A DNA stretch of 64,000 bases from Anabaena catenula FACHB-362. Lineage in GTDB: Bacteria > Cyanobacteriota > Cyanobacteriia > Cyanobacteriales > Nostocaceae. The position numbers and the translations under genes are program-made. Position 1 is the first letter of the stretch; each line of letters starts with the position of its first letter. Below, piece by piece: positions 8,211-17,873 of this stretch. The notes below the pieces were generated by a model, which did no database searches, had not been told where the DNA came from, and saw only the letters and a program-made list of their open reading frames with translations. The DNA lies in assembly GCF_014698735.1 (NCBI RefSeq), contig NZ_JACJTQ010000032.1:1-64000 (forward strand), read 5' to 3'.

Positions 8211-10208
8211 ATGACGGAATTTTGTCTTCAAGCTCCCTTTACTCCAACTGGCGATCAACCTCAAGCGATCGCACAACTTGTAGCCAGCATCCAAGCAGGT
8301 AATCGTTACCAAACTTTACTCGGTGCGACGGGAACTGGTAAGACTTTTTCCATCGCCGCAGTTATTGAGAAAATCGGGAAACCGACTTTAGTCTTGGCGC
8401 ATAATAAAACCCTAGCCGCGCAGTTATGTAATGAATTACGGGAGTTCTTCCCCAACAACGCTGTTGAGTATTTTGTCAGCTATTACGACTATTATCAACC
8501 AGAAGCTTATATTCCCGTCACTGACACATATATAGAAAAAACAGCGGCGATTAATGATGAGATAGATATGTTGCGACATTCCGCCACCCGTTCTCTATTT
8601 GAACGCAAGGATGTCATCGTTGTGGCTTCCATTAGCTGCATTTACGGCTTAGGAATGCCGGCAGAATACTTAAAAGCAGCCATCCCTTTTCAGATAGGTA
8701 TGGAAGTTGATCAAAGGCAGATTTTGCGCGATTTGACATCTGTGCAGTATAGCCGCAACGATATAGAAATGGGCAGGGGAAAATTCCGCGTTCGAGGTGA
8801 TGTTTTAGAAATTGGCCCGGCTTATGAAGACCGCATTATTCGCGTTGAATTTTTTGGTGATGAAATTGACGCAATTCGCTATATTGACCCGGTAACTGGA
8901 GAAATTCTCAGTAGTTTGCAAGCTGTAAATATTTACCCTGCACGTCACTTTGTCACTCCAGAAGAACGGTTAGAAGTTGCTTGTGAAGATATTTCCGCAG
9001 AATTAAAACAGCAAAAATTATCATTAGAAGAATTAGGAAAATTAGTAGAAGCACAACGCATAGACCAACGCACTCGTTACGACTTAGAAATGTTGCGAGA
9101 AGTCGGATATTGTAACGGTGTAGAAAACTATTCTCGTCATTTAGCAGGTAGACAAGCTGGAGAACCACCAGAATGTTTAATTGATTATTTTCCTAAAGAT
9201 TGGTTATTGGTAATAGATGAATCTCACGTTACTGTTCCCCAAATTCGGGGGATGTATAACGGCGATCAAGCCCGGAAAAAAGTATTAATTGATCATGGTT
9301 TTCGCCTTCCCAGTGCGGCGGATAACCGTCCTTTAAAAGCAGAGGAATTTTGGCAAAAGCCTAATCAATGTATTTTCGTTTCTGCTACTCCTGGAAATTG
9401 GGAATTAGAAATTTCTGAAGATAATATAGTTGAGCAAGTAATTAGACCAACGGGAGTAGTTGATCCAGAAATTTTTGTCCGTCCCACTGAAGGACAAATT
9501 GATGACTTGTTAGGAGAAATAAAAGATAGAGTTGACCGCCACGAAAGAACGTTAATTACTACTTTAACTAAACGCATGGCGGAAGATTTAACTGAATATT
9601 TGGAAGATAAAGCAATTAAAGTCAGATATTTGCATTCTGAGATTAATTCCATTCAACGTATTGAAATTTTACAAGATTTACGCGAAGGTAAATTTGATGT
9701 GTTGGTTGGTGTAAACTTACTGAGAGAAGGTTTGGATTTACCAGAAGTTTCTCTAGTCGCAATTATGGACGCAGATAAAGAAGGTTTCTTACGTGCGGAA
9801 CGTTCTTTAATTCAAACAATTGGCCGCGCAGCACGTCATATTCGCGGAAAAGCAATCATGTATGCTGATAATTTAACAAAGAGCATGATTAAAGCTATTG
9901 AGGAAACCGACCGCAGAAGGGGTATTCAAATAGCACATAACAAAATGCACGGAATTACACCGCAACCAATTGTGAAAAAATCCGGTAATGCAATTTTGTC
10001 TTTTTTAGATGTATCTCGGCGGTTAAATTCAGGTGATTTAAAGGTGGTGGATGATCATTTAGATGAATTATCGTTAGAAGATATTCCAGAGTTAATTACC
10101 CTGTTAGAAAAACAGATGAAAGAAGCTGCGAAGAAGTTGGAATTTGAGGAAGCGGGAAAATTGCGCGATCGCATTAAACATCTCAGGGATAAAATGTTGG
10201 GAAGATAG
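8211..10208 (+). CDS. uvrB: UvrB, excinuclease ABC subunit B
   Basis: UvrB is the damage-verifying DNA helicase subunit of nucleotide excision repair; it receives damaged DNA from UvrA and recruits UvrC. At 665 residues it has the family's usual length. The Walker A motif GATGTGKTF is near residue 39, the beta-hairpin region ([12 protein letters not shown]) follows, DESHVT is the helicase DEAD-like motif, and the final helices [20 protein letters not shown] form the UvrC-binding UVR motif. The ATG at 8211 fits the conserved N-terminus ([17 protein letters not shown]). It appears monocistronic, with a Uma2 gene 22 bases downstream. Confidence 0.98.
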   Translation: MTEFCLQAPFTPTGDQPQAIAQLVASIQAGNRYQTLLGATGTGKTFSIAAVIEKIGKPTLVLAHNKTLAAQLCNELREFFPNNAVEYFVSYYDYYQPEAYIPVTDTYIEKTAAINDEIDMLRHSATRSLFERKDVIVVASISCIYGLGMPAEYLKAAIPFQIGMEVDQRQILRDLTSVQYSRNDIEMGRGKFRVRGDVLEIGPAYEDRIIRVEFFGDEIDAIRYIDPVTGEILSSLQAVNIYPARHFVTPEERLEVACEDISAELKQQKLSLEELGKLVEAQRIDQRTRYDLEMLREVGYCNGVENYSRHLAGRQAGEPPECLIDYFPKDWLLVIDESHVTVPQIRGMYNGDQARKKVLIDHGFRLPSAADNRPLKAEEFWQKPNQCIFVSATPGNWELEISEDNIVEQVIRPTGVVDPEIFVRPTEGQIDDLLGEIKDRVDRHERTLITTLTKRMAEDLTEYLEDKAIKVRYLHSEINSIQRIEILQDLREGKFDVLVGVNLLREGLDLPEVSLVAIMDADKEGFLRAERSLIQTIGRAARHIRGKAIMYADNLTKSMIKAIEETDRRRGIQIAHNKMHGITPQPIVKKSGNAILSFLDVSRRLNSGDLKVVDDHLDELSLEDIPELITLLEKQMKEAAKKLEFEEAGKLRDRIKHLRDKMLGR

Positions 10209-10230
10209 CAGTAAAAATTAACTAAATCTT

Positions 10231-10791
10231 ATGCTAACTAACATTCGTCAAATTACCGTTACAGAATATCACCAAATGGCGGAAACGGGAATATTTCACC
10301 CAGACGAACGCTTAGAATTAATAGCAGGACAAATTATCAAAATGGCCGCCAAAGGAACTGCACACGAAGCCGCTATTACCCGCACACAAAGAATATTAAA
10401 TCAACGTTTAAGTGACAAAGTTTTAATTAGAACTCAGTCACCCATTCAGCTGGATGATTACTCAGAACCCGAACCTGATATTGCAGTCGTTAAAACCGAT
10501 CCTTTAGATTATGAAGATCATCACCCTCAACCATCAGAAGTCTTTTTAATTATTGAAGTTGCTGATTCTAGTCTTAAATATGATCGAGAAGTGAAAACTT
10601 TAGCTTATGCGAAATCAGGTATTATTGATTATTGGGTTTTAGATGTTAATGGACGTAAATTATATGTATATCGTCTACCCAATTCAGAAGGTTATCAAAG
10701 TGAAAGTATTTTAGCAGAAAATTTGACAATATCACCTTTAGCTTTTCCTGAATGTGAAATTACGATCAGGGAGTTTTTGAGGAAAGTTTAA
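10231..10791 (+). CDS. Uma2 family (DUF820) restriction-endonuclease-fold protein
   Basis: This 186-residue protein has the Uma2 layout: ERLELIAGQIIKMAAKGTAHEAAI, then EPEPDIAVVK, then VFLIIEVADSSLKYDREVK and KTLAYAKSGIIDYWVLD. The conserved D-x-A and E-V-x-D-S...K residues match the PD-(D/E)XK nuclease core seen in this family. Uma2 genes are highly multiplied in filamentous cyanobacteria and their biological role is unsettled. It follows uvrB on the same strand by 22 bases and may be co-transcribed, though such genes move often. Confidence 0.88.
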   Translation: MLTNIRQITVTEYHQMAETGIFHPDERLELIAGQIIKMAAKGTAHEAAITRTQRILNQRLSDKVLIRTQSPIQLDDYSEPEPDIAVVKTDPLDYEDHHPQPSEVFLIIEVADSSLKYDREVKTLAYAKSGIIDYWVLDVNGRKLYVYRLPNSEGYQSESILAENLTISPLAFPECEITIREFLRKV

Positions 10792-10853
10792 TAGCAAAAA
10801 AGAGGAATTTTGAAGAAGTTATAAAAGTGTACGCTCACTTTATAGATAAAACT

Positions 10854-11372
10854 TTATGACTTTAATACTTGTCTCGTGTCACTAGCTATGCGGTTATAGA
10901 ATTCTTCTTTTTCACTATCTGTAATATAACCTGTTAGCACTGCCTGATTTATAATTTTCCATAGCAAATTTTTGAGCATTGTTATGAGATCATATCTTTC
11001 CACGAGAAATTTTTGTTCTGACACTGAATAACCGTAATTTTTCCATGTAAAATTCATATTTAGAGAATCTATAGGTTCTAAATATATGACTATCGAACTT
11101 TCAGGAAAGCTTAATTCAATTTTTTGATTCCTCAAAAGTTGAGATATTTTTTCTGGTAGTTCATCCAAAATAAGAATAATATCAGGATCTAAAAAAAGTT
11201 CTTGTTTTGTGTCTCCCATCTCTAGTAATACTTTTTGATTATGCTCAAAACAAAAACGTCTTAGTCCCATTTCTAAATGAGAAAGTTCTCCCAATGTATC
11301 TTCAGGAGGTAGAAACCAATTTTCACAACAACGTTCAGTTAATTGAATAGAAAATTTTTGTGTACTATTCAC
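10854..11372 (-). CDS. Unknown protein, candidate immunity partner of the upstream toxin-like gene
   Basis: This roughly 172-residue soluble protein has no recognised motif; it is Leu/Glu-rich with a C-terminal helical segment (LITMLKNLLWKIINQAVL). A GTG at 11372 has AGGAG eight bases upstream and is preferred to a GTG at 11381. Either start overlaps the end of the toxin-like gene, implying translational coupling. The pairing of a short toxin-like protein with an overlapping acidic, otherwise unknown gene is typical of effector-immunity pairs. That role is inferred from position only. Confidence 0.55.
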   Translation of the reverse strand: MNSTQKFSIQLTERCCENWFLPPEDTLGELSHLEMGLRRFCFEHNQKVLLEMGDTKQELFLDPDIILILDELPEKISQLLRNQKIELSFPESSIVIYLEPIDSLNMNFTWKNYGYSVSEQKFLVERYDLITMLKNLLWKIINQAVLTGYITDSEKEEFYNRIASDTRQVLKS

Positions 11373-11847
11373 TTTTGTCACTCCTATTTAATGATGTCAA
11401 AATATAGCTATCTGGTACAGGATATGCAGAGTTAAGGGTTCCATCATCATTTCTTTGTACAAATGCACGAGTTACATTTTCCGTTAGAGTTCCATTTGGG
11501 TGATAAACCCTACCAATAGGACGTTTAAAATCTATAATGTATCTACCAGGATACTTAGGTATCACCTGCTCTGCTTTTACCCAGTCATCAGCATTTAACC
11601 ATTGACCTTGGTTTTTATTTTTACTCGCCATTCTTCCCCTTAACTGCTCTGGTGTTAGTTTCGGTCCATGATGACGTTCAATATGATCATAGGCTTTGGT
11701 TGATTTAGAGTTGTCCCATTGTGGTTCTGCTCCTTTCCCTGTCCACTCATACCCGCTTCCTACTTCTATATTAGGATTAGTTATTTCCAATTGCACAACT
11801 TCCACAAGTTGATAATCATCTTGAGAAGCTCTATCGTTTTGACTCAA
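11365..11847 (-). CDS. Polymorphic-toxin-like C-terminal domain protein (possible RNase)
   Basis: This 160-residue protein begins at TTG (no ATG is available; AGGGAA lies upstream). Residues 45-75 (KAYDHIERHHGPKLTPEQLRG) and the end (YHPNGTLTENVTRAFVQRN, then NSAYPVPD) resemble nuclease modules found at the C-termini of contact-dependent and other polymorphic toxins, which often end in a T/S-x-YP motif and use His residues. There is no delivery domain, so it is either an orphan toxin module or a domestic RNase. The overlapping downstream gene may be its inhibitor. The family assignment is tentative. Confidence 0.5.
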   Translation of the reverse strand: MSQNDRASQDDYQLVEVVQLEITNPNIEVGSGYEWTGKGAEPQWDNSKSTKAYDHIERHHGPKLTPEQLRGRMASKNKNQGQWLNADDWVKAEQVIPKYPGRYIIDFKRPIGRVYHPNGTLTENVTRAFVQRNDDGTLNSAYPVPDSYILTSLNRSDKSE

Positions 11848-11877
11848 ACTGCTCGATTCCCTTACTTTAGTATTTTA

Positions 11878-12498
11878 TCAAGACCATTTTCGCAGGTTTT
11901 TATGCACCACCGCTAAATACCACATATAATCATCAATCTTATAATTATCAGCAGCTTTAACAATATACTCTTGCGCTAACTCCACATTATTCTCAGCTTC
12001 GTAATACAAACCCAAATAAAGATGACTGTAAAAATTACCTTTTACTCCTTGCAACTCACCCACATTTAACACATCATCAGTTGTACAATTTCCTGCAAAC
12101 AAATCATAGACAGAACGCATAATTTGTCTGGAGTCATTTTTCACAGGTAACAAAGAATTACGCGCTTCCGTCACACCGGATAAACGAGCAATACAAAGAT
12201 ATCGCCAAACTGTTTCTTCTACATCTTGAGAATTTACAGTTAAATCTATTTCAAACTGTTTTGCACCCTCAGCAAATCTTTGGGCATAATAATAAGATAA
12301 ACCACGTTGCCAAAGATAGGGTGTGATTTGAGAATCTAACTTTTCTGCGGTGTCAAAATCTTGAATTGATTCCTCAATTTTAGCCAGTTTAAAGTAAAAC
12401 ATCCCTCGCTGAATGTAAGCATTAGGATTATTTGGTTGATTACGAATAATTTCGTTCCAGCGTTGAAGTTGATTCTCTAGAGAATTGGTAGAAAACAT
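11878..12498 (-). CDS. TPR repeat protein
   Basis: This 206-residue protein contains TPR motifs: PNAYIQRGMFYFKLAKIEES, LWQRGLSYYYAQRFAEGAKQ and a later HLYLGLYYEAENNVELAQEY. There is no signal peptide, so it is probably cytoplasmic and mediates protein contacts. It lies 52 bases after the kinase-FGE gene and 30 bases before the toxin-like gene on the same strand, so these genes probably share one transcript. The partner is unknown. Confidence 0.8.
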   Translation of the reverse strand: MFSTNSLENQLQRWNEIIRNQPNNPNAYIQRGMFYFKLAKIEESIQDFDTAEKLDSQITPYLWQRGLSYYYAQRFAEGAKQFEIDLTVNSQDVEETVWRYLCIARLSGVTEARNSLLPVKNDSRQIMRSVYDLFAGNCTTDDVLNVGELQGVKGNFYSHLYLGLYYEAENNVELAQEYIVKAADNYKIDDYMWYLAVVHKNLRKWS

Positions 12499-12550
12499 GA
12501 TTTGTGAAATTGAAAAATCTTATTTTGTGGAGTAGGAATATAAATAACTA

Positions 12551-14803
12551 CTAACTCGACAGAGCAGAACAAGCAACACGAAAACCGTGATTAAAATCCT
12601 TGCAAGTCGCAACGTAACTAACGCGATACGCAGAACGGCAGTAGACAGGACGGTAAGACCAAGAACCACCGCGTAGCAGACGACGAGGGTGATTATCACT
12701 TCCACTCAATCGCGCACTACCATCAGTTGGCGCACCTATGTAATTATCGTACCAACCATCTTCGCACCATTCCCATACATTACCATGCATATCGTGTAAA
12801 CCGAAAGCATTGGCTGGAAAAGTTCCCACATTTGTCGTTTCTTTGCGGTTAACACCTTTTGAGCCATTACTATAAACATATTCACCATTGTAATTTGCTA
12901 AATTAGTGCTAATGGTAGTGCCAAAATAAAATGGTGTATTTGTACCTGCGCGACAAGCATATTCCCATTCTGCTTCACTGGGTAAGCGATATAATTTACC
13001 TGTTTTTCGTGATAATCTCGCGCAAAACTCCTGTGCTTCATACCATGATATCTGTTCTGCTGGTCGGTTAGCACCTTTAAAATGAGATGGGTCTGGGTTT
13101 AAATCAATTTTAACTTTTGGTAAACTAGAAACGGCTTTCCATTGTGCTTGGGTGACAGTAAATTTCCCCATAAAAAAAGGTTTAATAGTCACTGGATGTT
13201 GAGGACTTCCCCTATCCGTGCTTTCCAGTTCATTTTCTGGCGAACCCATGAAAAAATTACCACCAGGAATTGCAACTAATTCTAAAATTATGCCATTTTC
13301 TAATTCTTCTAAAAACAAAGCTGCTTTTTTCTTAAGGCGCTGAATTTCCCACTTTATTCCTAAACCAAAAAATCCAGGTTTTAAAATTAATTTTGCTGTC
13401 TCAAACTCGAATAAGTTAGTTTTAAAATTGGATGAGGATCGTGCATTATCACTCACTTTATTTTCTAAAGGTTCCTGTTTATTTCGATCTTCAGTTTTAG
13501 GCTTTTCCTCTGTTTTTGAAACTAGTTGCTGATTTTGAGGAAATCTTTTGGATTCTTGTCTTTGACGTTCATACTCTGCCTCTTTTAAAGCCAGAACTCG
13601 TTTTTCTATAACAGATATATATTCATTTTTTAACCCTAAATACTGACGATATTCTTGCAGGTATTTAATCATATCTGCACTAAACGGATATTCTTGATTA
13701 ACAGCAGCGGTAAATATTTGTTCATACTTTTTTAACTTGCGTTCTTGTTCCTGATGCAGTTTTTGTTGATGAAGTTGAGACTCGCGATAGGGTTGTAAAA
13801 CTTCTGCTCTAATTTCCCGTGCTTCGAGTTCAGATAAACCTAACTCAATTCTTTTTAGTTCCAATACTTTCAACGCCACAACAGAAAAATCTCCCTGACT
13901 TTGTTGAGCGCGACTAGCCACTTCCTGAAAATATATATTTCTGGGAGGATTAACTATAACAGGGTGTGCTGGGGGTGCTGGAATTGCTGAAGGTACAGAA
14001 GAAGTGAATTTTTTTAAATCATCCAAAGCCGCTTGAGCATTGGCATAGCGTAAACTATGGTGACGACGCACCATTTTCGTTAGTACTTCCGCTAAATTAT
14101 CACTTAGCTGGACTTCTTGTTTCCATTCTAATTCGGCTGTTTCCGGGTTTTCTTCGAGAGTTTGCGGGCTTAAGCCTGTTAATGCTTGAATAGCGGTTAT
14201 CCCCACGGCATAAATATCACTTTGAAAAACCGTTTTTCCTCTAGCTTGTTCTGATGGCATATAACCATAAGTACCTGCCACAACGGAACTTTGCGGATTA
14301 CCACGACTATTCACGATTTGGGAAGCCATTTCCTTAACTATACCAAAGTCAATTAGACATACTTTGCCATCTTGCTGTCGCCGAATCAGATTTGGCGGTT
14401 TGATATCGCGGTGAATAACCCCTTGCTGGTGGACAAAAGCTAAAACTTCTAAAACATCCTCTAATAATTTGGTGACATAACCTTCACTCAGCGGCTTACC
14501 GCGCAGAATTTCTTTGTCTAAACACCGTCCCTGAATAAATTCTTGCACTATGTAGAATTTTTGATTTTCCTCAAAGTACGCTAGTAGGTGAGGAATTTGG
14601 GGATGTGTACCCAACATTTCTAATATTCTCGCTTCTTTTTCAAAAAAATTGGCAATGCGAGTATTGAAATGGTGTTGAGGTAGAAGTTCCTTCACCACAC
14701 ATATAGGTTTACTGGGTTTTTGGGTGTCTGTAGCTTTATAAGTAATGCCAAAACCACCAGTTCCTAAGACTTCGATCATCTCATAACGTCCACCTAGCAG
14801 CAT
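12551..14803 (-). CDS. Ser/Thr protein kinase fused to a formylglycine-generating-enzyme-like domain
   Basis: Residues 5-275 form a Hanks-type kinase with the glycine loop GTGGFGITYKA, catalytic HRDIKPPN, DFG and a SEQARG activation segment. A coiled, charged linker follows (about 300-470). Residues 505-750 form an FGE-sulfatase (SUMF1-type) domain: VAIPGGNFFMGSPENE, PAEQISWYEAQEFCARL, YRLPSEAEWEYACRAG, LHDMHGNVWEWCED and LLRGGSW...GFRVA. This kinase-FGE fusion is common in filamentous cyanobacteria; whether the FGE part is an active oxidase is unknown. It heads a probable operon with a TPR protein and the toxin-like pair. Confidence 0.93.
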   Translation of the reverse strand: MLLGGRYEMIEVLGTGGFGITYKATDTQKPSKPICVVKELLPQHHFNTRIANFFEKEARILEMLGTHPQIPHLLAYFEENQKFYIVQEFIQGRCLDKEILRGKPLSEGYVTKLLEDVLEVLAFVHQQGVIHRDIKPPNLIRRQQDGKVCLIDFGIVKEMASQIVNSRGNPQSSVVAGTYGYMPSEQARGKTVFQSDIYAVGITAIQALTGLSPQTLEENPETAELEWKQEVQLSDNLAEVLTKMVRRHHSLRYANAQAALDDLKKFTSSVPSAIPAPPAHPVIVNPPRNIYFQEVASRAQQSQGDFSVVALKVLELKRIELGLSELEAREIRAEVLQPYRESQLHQQKLHQEQERKLKKYEQIFTAAVNQEYPFSADMIKYLQEYRQYLGLKNEYISVIEKRVLALKEAEYERQRQESKRFPQNQQLVSKTEEKPKTEDRNKQEPLENKVSDNARSSSNFKTNLFEFETAKLILKPGFFGLGIKWEIQRLKKKAALFLEELENGIILELVAIPGGNFFMGSPENELESTDRGSPQHPVTIKPFFMGKFTVTQAQWKAVSSLPKVKIDLNPDPSHFKGANRPAEQISWYEAQEFCARLSRKTGKLYRLPSEAEWEYACRAGTNTPFYFGTTISTNLANYNGEYVYSNGSKGVNRKETTNVGTFPANAFGLHDMHGNVWEWCEDGWYDNYIGAPTDGSARLSGSDNHPRRLLRGGSWSYRPVYCRSAYRVSYVATCKDFNHGFRVACSALSS

Positions 14804-15305
14804 AGTCTAATTGCACCTGAAAACCGATACAGAGGAAATATATAAAGCTTAATCTAGTATAAGCCTTAATAAGTACAATGATCTTATTAAGTTATAGAAA
14901 ATTTAGAGGATGTTTTCAAAGTATTTTATTTAGATATCAAATTGCTTGAAACCTAACCTCCAACCCTTTCCCTACCAGATAATGGGAGTAAGAATCAAAG
15001 CCTCTCTCCCTGTGGGGGATACCCTACAAGAAGCTGCTTCGCGTCTATGAAGAGGGGTTTCTAGTAAACTTGGCGATTTTTCAAACATCCTCTAAGGGAA
15101 CACCAAAAAATAAATTACCCAAAACCAAAACCAAAATTGTAGGGTGGGTTAGCACAGGGTAACCCACCATTATTCCTTCAGTTTATGGTGGGTTAGGAAG
15201 GTAGTCCATAACCCACTCTACTTGGCGATTTTTTTAACATCCTCTAAAAGCCTGTTTCTTTCTAGGAGATAGGACTCTTGAAAGTCTTGACAAAGAAAGG
15301 ATATT
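14804..15305. other. Repeat-rich gene-free stretch
   Basis: No gene is supported here. Inverted copies of a TTTTCAAACATCCTCTAA-like segment occur at about 14906, 15080 and 15235, and a 32-bp match to the left end of the MITE at 7757 lies at 15093-15124, followed by GTAGGGTGGG and internal inverted AACCCACC motifs. This looks like nested, decayed small elements. Confidence 0.6.
15093..15240. repeat. Degenerate copy of the 7757-7958 MITE
   Basis: The first 32 bp match 7759-7790 exactly and are followed, as there, by a GTAGGGTGGG motif. The right end differs and lacks the long inverted arm, so this is a decayed or rearranged relative. Confidence 0.6.
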
Positions 15306-15440
15306 TTATTTTTTGGGTGGAGTAAAACCAAATATAGAAAAAATCCAGTGATACCATTCTTGATGAGTAGTCACAAAAGTTAAAGCTGATTCCAAATCTA
15401 CATCTAAATCTTTGTTATAAATACTGAATAATGAGATCAT
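15306..15440 (-). CDS. Possible 44-residue small protein overlapping the exonuclease-ATPase gene
   Basis: An ATG at 15440 opens a 44-codon frame overlapping the last 26 bases of the 764-residue gene in a different frame. The product is weakly acidic at first and ends with an aromatic stretch, HQEWYHWIFSIFGFTPPKK. Overlapping starts are common for translationally coupled genes. I recognise no family; it may also be a chance frame. Confidence 0.3.
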   Translation of the reverse strand: MISLFSIYNKDLDVDLESALTFVTTHQEWYHWIFSIFGFTPPKK

Positions 15441-17709
15441 AAATCAAATCGAAAAGAATTCTATCTTTTTTATTGAATAGCACAAAATTCCCATTGGCAC
15501 TATTTTCTAGTTGTTTGATTCTTTCTTTACCCACTTTACCAGTAATCTCTGGTTGACGTTCATCTCTAATTAAATCAAACTTACTTTGAGGATTATTAAT
15601 TACCAATTCGTTGAAATTATTAATTCGAGTTGTAAAGGGAGTCCCACTAATTTCTAGAAAAGCAATTACATGATGTTTTTGCCCATGTTCTATAACAATA
15701 TGTTCTGGTAATACCCTTTTACCTAAGCGATATTGTGTTAATTTAAATGACTGGATGTGAGTTAAAGCTTCCGCAATATTCCTCAATTTACCAATATCAT
15801 CACCATCACTAATAATCGCTGCATTATGATATTTTTGTTCCAACTCTGTTCCATGTTCATTTAAATATTCAATCACAGGATTTGGAGGAATAGCAGTTTC
15901 ACCTGATAAATAGGGTACTAATTTAGCCTGTAAGTTGCTTAAATCAACAGAATTAGGTGTTTGTATAGCTTGAATTAGTTGATTTAAAACTTCTATTGAT
16001 GTCTGTTGTTGTTGCTGTAGAAATTTCAATTGCTGTTCGATTTTCTCATTACTATCTAATTCACGGATTGGTTTTCTTTCATCTGGTAAAGAAATTCCAT
16101 TAACTCTATAGTCATAGTATTTAGCAGCGCGATTTATAGCAGCACGGATAGGGTTTTTTCCTAAAATATCATCTAAATCTTCAGGGAAAAATAGCTGTTC
16201 TAAGGTAATATCTACAGATTGCATTTTCACCTTGAGAATAGATTTAACTTCCACTTCTGTAGGTTGACGTAAAGAAACTTGATATTGACATACTCGTCCA
16301 ATAATAGATTGATCAAATGTTGTTTTAAACTTTTCCCACCTGTCAGGAAATAAATTTAAGATAATTAAACTATTTGGAACATGGGTAAAAATTTCTTTAA
16401 TTGCTTCTCCAAAATTTAACAGAATTTCTTGATTATGAGAAAGTCCTAAACCTTCTAATTGATCAAAAATAATAATTAAAGGTTCATCCAGACTAGATAA
16501 TTTACCTAAAACTGAAATAGCTTCTAAAGAAAAAGCTTCTTTACTAATTTCCTCTCCCCAATTTGGTAAACCAACAGTTTCTGCTTCTTCATCAGTTAAA
16601 ACATTTCCGGCTAACCAGCGAGTGGTAATATTTCTATATTTATAATCTGTATAACCGCAATATTTAACCATTCCTTTAATAATAGATAAAGCAAAACTTC
16701 CCGCAGCATAATTGCTCATCCACCATTCATTAATGGTTTTTTCTATATATTGCCAATATTCCCGTTTTCGGTGAGTATTTTCTTTACCCAGAGCATTAAT
16801 ACTATTATCTTCTAAATCATATAAAGCTTTGAGAATATCTATATCTTTTTGTTTAACTTCTCTATCATTCAGACTAACTATTTTGCGAAAAGTGTTAATA
16901 ATTAAAGAGTCTAATTGTGGTAAATTTACGGCTTTTTCAACTAAAGATTCTAAAATTCTACTGTAGATATGATAAAGTACAGATTGAGCATTATTAGGTT
17001 GACGAATAAACAGTAATCTATTACTGGATAATCTCTCATTGGCAAGTCGCATCATTAAATGAGTTTTACCAGTACCTGGTTCTCCAATCACCACTACACC
17101 TTTACTCTGATGATTCGGATCTGATTTGATGTTATTTAAAGCCGTTTGTAAAATCTGGAATTCTCGATGATAAGTATCAGGATAATCTGGATGATGTTGG
17201 AAAGGAGTATCAACTCGACTGCTACTAAATGGATTCGGTTGTTGTTTGAGATGTTCTAACATAATTTTCCTATAAAGGTGGTATGTAAAAGTGGCATCAT
17301 AGCGAGCGGTATGTGCCATATTAGGAAGAAAATATTGATTATTAGCTCGAAGATTAAAATATTTACTCAAATACTCTAAAGAATAACTTTCTAAATCTGG
17401 AAAACAGTCTTTTGCTAGAATCCAGGTACAATCAAATTGTAAATGTTGCCAAGGTAAACCAACTTGTCGAAAACTACGTTTGAGGATATCAATATCATGT
17501 TCTGCATAGTGACAGATAATTTTTTTATCTTCAACAATAGTCAGAAATTCCGTTAATAATGTTTTCAGGCTTTTGAGATTTAAGACATTTTCAAAACCAT
17601 GAGAATTACCATCACAAAAACCTTCATAAATGACCACGCCTTGACTATCAACAATAGCTAATTCACTTAAGTTGGGGTTTCCTTCAGTATCTAAGATAAC
17701 AAAGTCCAT
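15415..17709 (-). CDS. DEDD-type 3'-5' exonuclease fused to a P-loop ATPase
   Basis: The protein is 764 residues. The N-terminal part (1-155) is a DnaQ-like exonuclease with D7 and E9 in ILDTEG, D72 in AEHDIDIL and H133/D138 in HTARYDAT, the DEDDh arrangement. Residues 180-480 form an ATPase with Walker A GEPGTGKTH (near 209) and a Walker B-like IIIFDQLEG. A poly-Q linker (near 565) leads to a C-terminal domain I cannot name. It stands alone with its own upstream region. Exonuclease-ATPase fusions of this sort suggest DNA repair or anti-phage activity; neither is shown here. Confidence 0.75.
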   Translation of the reverse strand: MDFVILDTEGNPNLSELAIVDSQGVVIYEGFCDGNSHGFENVLNLKSLKTLLTEFLTIVEDKKIICHYAEHDIDILKRSFRQVGLPWQHLQFDCTWILAKDCFPDLESYSLEYLSKYFNLRANNQYFLPNMAHTARYDATFTYHLYRKIMLEHLKQQPNPFSSSRVDTPFQHHPDYPDTYHREFQILQTALNNIKSDPNHQSKGVVVIGEPGTGKTHLMMRLANERLSSNRLLFIRQPNNAQSVLYHIYSRILESLVEKAVNLPQLDSLIINTFRKIVSLNDREVKQKDIDILKALYDLEDNSINALGKENTHRKREYWQYIEKTINEWWMSNYAAGSFALSIIKGMVKYCGYTDYKYRNITTRWLAGNVLTDEEAETVGLPNWGEEISKEAFSLEAISVLGKLSSLDEPLIIIFDQLEGLGLSHNQEILLNFGEAIKEIFTHVPNSLIILNLFPDRWEKFKTTFDQSIIGRVCQYQVSLRQPTEVEVKSILKVKMQSVDITLEQLFFPEDLDDILGKNPIRAAINRAAKYYDYRVNGISLPDERKPIRELDSNEKIEQQLKFLQQQQQTSIEVLNQLIQAIQTPNSVDLSNLQAKLVPYLSGETAIPPNPVIEYLNEHGTELEQKYHNAAIISDGDDIGKLRNIAEALTHIQSFKLTQYRLGKRVLPEHIVIEHGQKHHVIAFLEISGTPFTTRINNFNELVINNPQSKFDLIRDERQPEITGKVGKERIKQLENSANGNFVLFNKKDRILFDLIYDLIIQYL

Positions 17710-17873
17710 AAAATTTTATGTGTAAGTAGATTATCGTAATGCCTGTGATAATTAAATCATAAACTATAAAAGACTGAAAAGTGTTTTAGACAAAAACTGC
17801 CCTCTAGATAGAAGCAATTACTGGCAAAATTAGTTACCTTGAAGCTAGTGGATCAAAAATCAGGAAAACGCCA

